The position numbers and the translations under genes were made by a program. DNA of 64,000 bases from Gordius sp. MW1. Lineage: Eukaryota > Nematomorpha > Gordioida > Gordea > Gordiidae. The stretch spans positions 17,134,001 through 17,198,000 of the forward strand of contig OZ038530.1 of the NCBI GenBank assembly GCA_964036665.1. Direction: 5' to 3'. Positions 59,681-64,000 of this stretch are shown here, piece after piece. Under the pieces are notes generated by a model. It did not search any database, was not told where the DNA came from, and saw nothing but the letters and a program-made list of their open reading frames with translations. Position 1 is the stretch's first letter. Each line of letters begins with the position of its first letter.

Positions 59681-60237
59681 TGTATTCAACCAGTGAAAAT
59701 GGCATATTTCCATTATAATAAATGTTAGTAAGGAATTATCGACTGTGTTGACAAAGGTTTTGTTTGCTTCCTTCCTGTCACTTTAACATCTTTAATTTTA
59801 TCATATTTAAAGGGATGTCTCTAAACATTAGTCTCCAGAGTTTTAATAGTTACTTTTTTTGTGATTCCATAAATTTGCAGTGGTATTTATACAAGCTGAT
59901 ATGTAAGTTATCTTGGATTTGCACAATTTTCATACAAATATCATCTTCTTGGTTTCTTTTTTGTTTAAAGAAAAGTAGTTATCAAAGAATAGAAGGTGTT
60001 TTGTTTTGAATTTTTATGTCAAATTAAAATAATACAAGCTGTAAAATTAAAAAATATACATAATTCAATAACCTTCATCAATATTATATTCAAATTTATA
60101 TCAAATAGCTTAATGATCAAAATTTAAATATAAATTTAGCAAAGGTTAAAAAGTTAATTCTTTATGGTATATATTCAGTAAATTCTTAATTACGATTATA
60201 ATAAATCACAATACTTGTAATTTTCTAATATAATGGA

Positions 60238-61780
60238 CTAGCTGTGCCCGGCCAAGCGTTGCTTTGGCTCAGTCCTTAAGTGGTTAATTAAGTATAAGCT
60301 ATTAATAAGACTTATCTAAAATGGGGTCATATATGAAATAATTTATAATGTGAAAGGTCCGAATGATTTTATGAACCCACTATTTTTAGTATATATTTAT
60401 ATAATAAGACAAACCAAATGCAAATTCTGTTTTAGTTATCAAATCCGACTAAAATTAAATGTTTTTGAAAAAATTGCTTATTAATGCTGTTACTTATTAT
60501 ACAATAATACCATTATTTTATTTTTCTAGTTAGCTGATTTATTTGAAATACAATTTTCTTTAATATAATAAAATAATTAATTGAAGGATGGATAATTATT
60601 AAAAATATGCTTCTATGATCGACCACGTGATAATAATGACAAAAACTGCATAATTTAAATTTTATTTATTTAACTTAAATAGTCTGTTAAACCCCAATAA
60701 TTTTAACCGTATACTGTAACATTTTTATTATACTTTTAAATATCTAATTCGAGAAAACTTCAGCTTTGTAGGTATGACGTCATTATTGTATATGCTGCTA
60801 TAAATGAAACTGGACGGGAAATGTCAGATATTTTTAAAACAAAAAGGTATTTTAGGAATCTGAAAAAGATATTTTACCCCTGGCCTATCTGGGCATCTAC
60901 GGCTAAATTTTCGCTCGAATCGGATCTGAAGTTTCAGAATTTAGCCCTTTTTTAAAACCAAAAGGCCGAGAAATGTCCGATATTTTTAAAACTAAAAGGA
61001 ATTTTAGCAATCTGAAAAAGCTATTTTACACCTGGCCGCCCTGAGAACCTACGGGTAAAGTTTCGCGCGAATTGGGCCGGTAGTTTCAGAATTTATTCTC
61101 ATTTAAATATCTCATTTAATAAAAATTAATGATAGATAAATAATGACATTTATATATAAATAGCATTTACTCAGAATAATCAACGTTGGACTATTTTATA
61201 TTACATTTAAATTATATATACCTTCATCTTTCTCATTTAAAATATCTTATTTAATGATAATGAGAAAAATTCATCTTCTTCACCGATATATTTTCTCAAA
61301 TAATCTATAATTTTATTTATTTCAGGTTAATTCATAAATTTTATGTTGTCACCGTTAAGAAAAGATGACGTTTAAGAAATTTAATTCATAAATTTTATGT
61401 TGTCTTGTCACCGTTAAGAAAAGATGACGTTTAAGAAATTTAATTCATAAATTTTATGTTGTCACCGTTAAGAAAAGATTACGTTTTACTACAAACTACT
61501 ATAAGTGATACACTTTTACTACAGAACTGTCTGTATATTCAAATTTTCGAAGAACGCGAGGAGTGATTGACATTTTATTGAACGTCAAAACGTATAAAAC
61601 CCAATATCTCGAAAATTAAAAGAAATTTTAGGATTCTGAAAAAGCTATTTTACCCCTGGCCGCCCTGGGAACCTAGGGGTAAATTTTCGCGCGAATCGGG
61701 CCGGTAGTTTCAGAGATTAGCCCTTACATACATATATACATATATACATACATATATACACTTTACTTTATATATATAGA
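60238..61780 (-). mobile_element. Non-autonomous Helitron, both ends intact
   Basis: On the minus strand it begins TCTATATATATAAAG after a host A (61781) and ends GCTTGGCCGGGCACAGCTAG before a host T (60237). These are the TC start and CTRR end, inserted between A and T without duplication. The 5' region contains the ACTACCGGCCCGATTCGCGC segment common in animal Helitrons. The 1543-bp body encodes nothing recognisable. Confidence 0.88.
61328..61490. repeat. ~57-bp tandem repeat, about three copies
   Basis: TTCATAAATTTTATGTTGTC, ACCGTTAAGAAAAGATGACG and TTTAAGAAATTTAA repeat in tandem inside the Helitron. The middle copy has an extra TTGTC. Confidence 0.85.
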
Positions 61781-62589
61781 TTATCTATTCGAAATATTAT
61801 TTAAATATTTGAATTTAATCCACGTAAGAAAAAATTTAAGGCGATGAACACAAACTCATTTAATTAATTTTTTTCAAACAAAATTAATCATTTATTATTT
61901 ACAAAACTATATTTTGCGAAAATGAAAGTTGTTGATTTTGAAATTTTATAAAAAGGAACTGTAAATCTAGTTGAATATTACTAAATTAATGTAACTAACT
62001 GCAGTTACAGTTTCTCTGAAGTAAAAGTAACTGATTATAGTTACTTTTCTCAATAAAAGAAACTAGTTCCAGGAATTAGTACATGTAGCTAGTTACAACA
62101 GCTTTAAAAATAAGTAATAGCTTAATGCACGCGTGGCCTTGAACAGCCAAACGCGGTTTATAAAATTCAAGAGTAATCTTAATTTTAATTGCCACGGTAA
62201 TAAAAATAAAATTTATTATTTGGCTTAATGCCACAAGATCTTTAAGTCAACAGGATCATCATTACACGTAATAGACGGAAACAAATTTGGGATGCTTTTA
62301 GTGATGTAGAAAAGGGTAATATTTTATAGAGTTTTGGTGTCTTATTTTCTTCTAACACGATGCTTGCCTTTTCAAAAGGTGCAAGCTTAAAATACCTTCA
62401 AGTTTTCCGATTAAATCTTTGCTAGATAAAAACGATTATTTTATCATACATCTTGTGCAAACTTTTTAACGGTATGATTTTTGAGTTTCCACTAGATTCT
62501 TGTTTGAAAAACTTAATTTTTTTATCATTAAGCTAATAAGCGCATTTTTTTGTTTCTTTAGAGTATAAAGTTCGATAAATTCAAATTTT

Positions 62590-62715
62590 TTTACTTTTCA
62601 AAGCCCAAGCCCGGCCCGCACTTTTTTTATTGCTCTATTTTAGGCCCGGCCTATCCCGCGGGCCGGGCTTGGGCCTGCGGGCCGCGGGCTGGCCAGGCCC
62701 ATGCAGACCTCTAAA
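62590..62715. repeat. GGCCCGGCC-rich repeat tip
   Basis: A GC-rich block of CCCGGCC and GCGGGCC words ends CATGCAGACCTCTAA (TTAGAGGTCTGCATG inverted). It resembles a hAT tip of the same style as 12820-13527. The other end was not found. Confidence 0.5.
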
Positions 62716-62999
62716 CGCCATAACTCTTGTATTTTTTGGGATGATGTATATTTTTGTAATCTAAATGAAAGGTCTTTATAAAGACTAAATAAGGACTGAT
62801 TATGGAATTTAATATACTTTTTAAAATTGAATCGCTTATTTTAATCGAACTAGTATTTATTGACAAGTTGTGAGAAGTCAACAACCGAAATAAGATTACA
62901 AAAGAATCTGTATAAGCCAACTTTATTTAAAGTAACTTTGCCAGAAATTTTAAATACTGTTTACTAAAGCCAAACATTATTATATATTACATAACATGC

Positions 63000-64000
63000 T
63001 TATTTGATGTTTAAATCTTAGTGTAGTAGAGATTTGCTTTTAAAATTATACAGGTATGGACCTACGGCACATGGTAAATCTCATATTTATGAAGAGTTGC
63101 TCGCTACGTTCCACTTTAAATTGCAACCGCTATTTTTTTAATTCCACTAATTAATTAGAGTCGGGGTTAGGTTGTTTAAGATTTGATAAAACTTGAAACT
63201 ATATTAAAGTTGAATAAAAACTAGTTGCTTTTAACATGACCATTTGGTTGGGTTATCATTAAAAAACGTTTTGTTAGATTTACCATAAATGCAAAGTTGT
63301 AATGTTAAGAAAATTAGTACATTAAGATTGTATTTTTGATCACATTTTAATTGAGTTTTTTCGAGTTTTAGAATCGAATACCTTCGATTCCTATATAAAA
63401 CACTTTTTTGGGTGAGTTTAAAGTTTGTTATAAGGGCAATTTATATTTTGTTTGAGTTAAAATTAGTAAAATATTGTTGTAAAGTTTAGCGCAAATCCCC
63501 TAGCAATTAGTACATATATCAATAAATTTAGATACTTTTATAACGTCCATAATGTTAATAAACTCTTTAGAGAGAAGGTTCTATCCTTTCTTTGCAGCGT
63601 AGATGTGCAATCACTTGATCTAAAATTAAAAAATAGTGCCTTGCAAATTGGATTTTTTTCGACATGCGTTTTCTATTTTTGGCCCGATCCGAGCTCGATC
63701 ACGATTTTTTAATAAAAACTTTCAATCAAATTTTACACCTCAAACTTTTAACTGTTATTATTCTTAAAATAAAACAAGGAATATTTTGAAATAAAGAATC
63801 TTATTAAACTGATGATTTTTAACTTAACAATCTAACCTTATGAAAATAACTTTCATATTATAAAATGATACAGTTAGGGAAAAATAAATAAAAAATGAAA
63901 TGAGTGTGGCAAAGAGATTCGGTTGCTGCTCTATATTCAATTTTTTAAATCTAATCAACGAATAACAGTTCCTTACAATATTAATATTAATTAAAATTCT
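63000..64000 (+). pseudogene. Partial second copy of the metalloprotease gene (runs off the window)
   Basis: 63054-63073 is a 20-nt unit matching the 52272-52291 microexon with the same CAG acceptor and ATG|GTAAAT donor. Downstream, intron words such as CATGGTAAATCT, TATTTATGAAGAGTTGCT, GGGGTTAGGTTG, AAAATATTGTTG and GTGTGGCAAAGAGATTCGGT match 52290-52690 and 55900-55960. The preceding exon (like 51848-51957) was not found upstream. The next exon (like 56095) would fall just past the window end. Whether this copy is functional cannot be judged. Confidence 0.7.
63054..63073 (+). CDS. Duplicate 20-nt microexon
   Basis: GTATGGACCTACGGCACATG, differing from the first copy at three positions and keeping its length and both splice sites. 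Confidence 0.6.

Larger units (their letters stand above)
59209..62113 (-). mobile_element. Decayed hAT element containing a Helitron
   Basis: AGAGCTGTTAAAGTTAC at the left and GTAGCTAGTTACAACAGCTT at the right are roughly inverted, each next to TAACTAGTTACA-type subterminal repeats. A hAT transposase C-terminus lies on the minus strand at 59390-59680. The target duplication is not clear. The Helitron at 60238-61780 sits inside, so the hAT body is split. Boundaries are approximate. Confidence 0.5.

Noticed and set aside
62711-62920. 69-residue minus-strand frame searched as the missing exon of protease copy 2
   Set aside because: Neither strand of this interval matches the 51848-51957 exon.

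Overview
This window is AT-rich metazoan nuclear DNA with few genes and many repeats. The gene content (a BTG/Tob anti-proliferative gene, a PPP1R7/sds22 gene with a spliced leucine-rich-repeat reading frame, and a reprolysin/ADAMTS-like M12B metalloprotease gene split into many small exons) points to an invertebrate animal. The transposon set (hAT, P-like/THAP, Helitron, Gypsy, EN-RT LINE, pogo-like MITE) fits that. The species cannot be named from the sequence. The metalloprotease loosely recalls secreted arachnid enzymes, but that is only an impression.

Layout. 1-24 kb holds no convincing host gene. It contains a 1.2-kb foldback element (1200-2398), a non-coding LTR retroelement with a third LTR inside it (3547-6581), an inverted-repeat element with telomere-like repeats (8606-8920), a pogo-like MITE abutting a hAT-like MITE (10150-10583), a GC-tipped hAT-like element (12820-13527), several short hAT-like MITEs with G/C homopolymer runs, and a 3.3-kb compound array (18.6-21.9 kb) of ~105-130-bp units, a tRNA-like head and 61-bp repeats. 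24.1-26.2 kb is a G-rich island on which the intronless BTG gene lies (minus strand, 25479-25078). 26-36 kb is mostly featureless AT-rich DNA with more MITEs, including a hAT-like element nested in another (29755-30292). PPP1R7 occupies 36101-37563 (plus strand, two exons). A second compound repeat follows (37.9-39.1 kb). 39-47 kb is a graveyard of Gypsy integrase and reverse transcriptase pieces, a Helitron helicase with a hAT element inserted in it, another RT remnant, and a P-like palindromic MITE.

48.3-58.9 kb carries the M12B metalloprotease (plus strand). Readable exons give the propeptide end, the catalytic domain with an intact HExxHxxGxxHD zinc site, and a cysteine-rich tail ending in a stop codon. 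They include a 20-nt microexon, and at least one further small exon was not found. Its introns contain an EN-RT LINE remnant, two MITEs and an LTR into which a palindromic P-like MITE carrying a THAP-domain start has inserted. 59-62 kb holds a decayed hAT element with an apparently complete non-autonomous Helitron inside it (60238-61780). At the right edge (63.0-64.0 kb) the microexon and its flanking introns recur, so a second, tandem metalloprotease copy begins here and continues beyond the window.

The three host genes have unrelated roles (cell-cycle/mRNA turnover, PP1 regulation, extracellular proteolysis) and show no operon-like arrangement. The most interesting material is transposon structure (precise 8-bp target duplications, nested insertions, THAP exons captured in inverted arms) and the duplicated microexon of the protease gene. 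All exon joins are by eye and have not been checked against transcripts.
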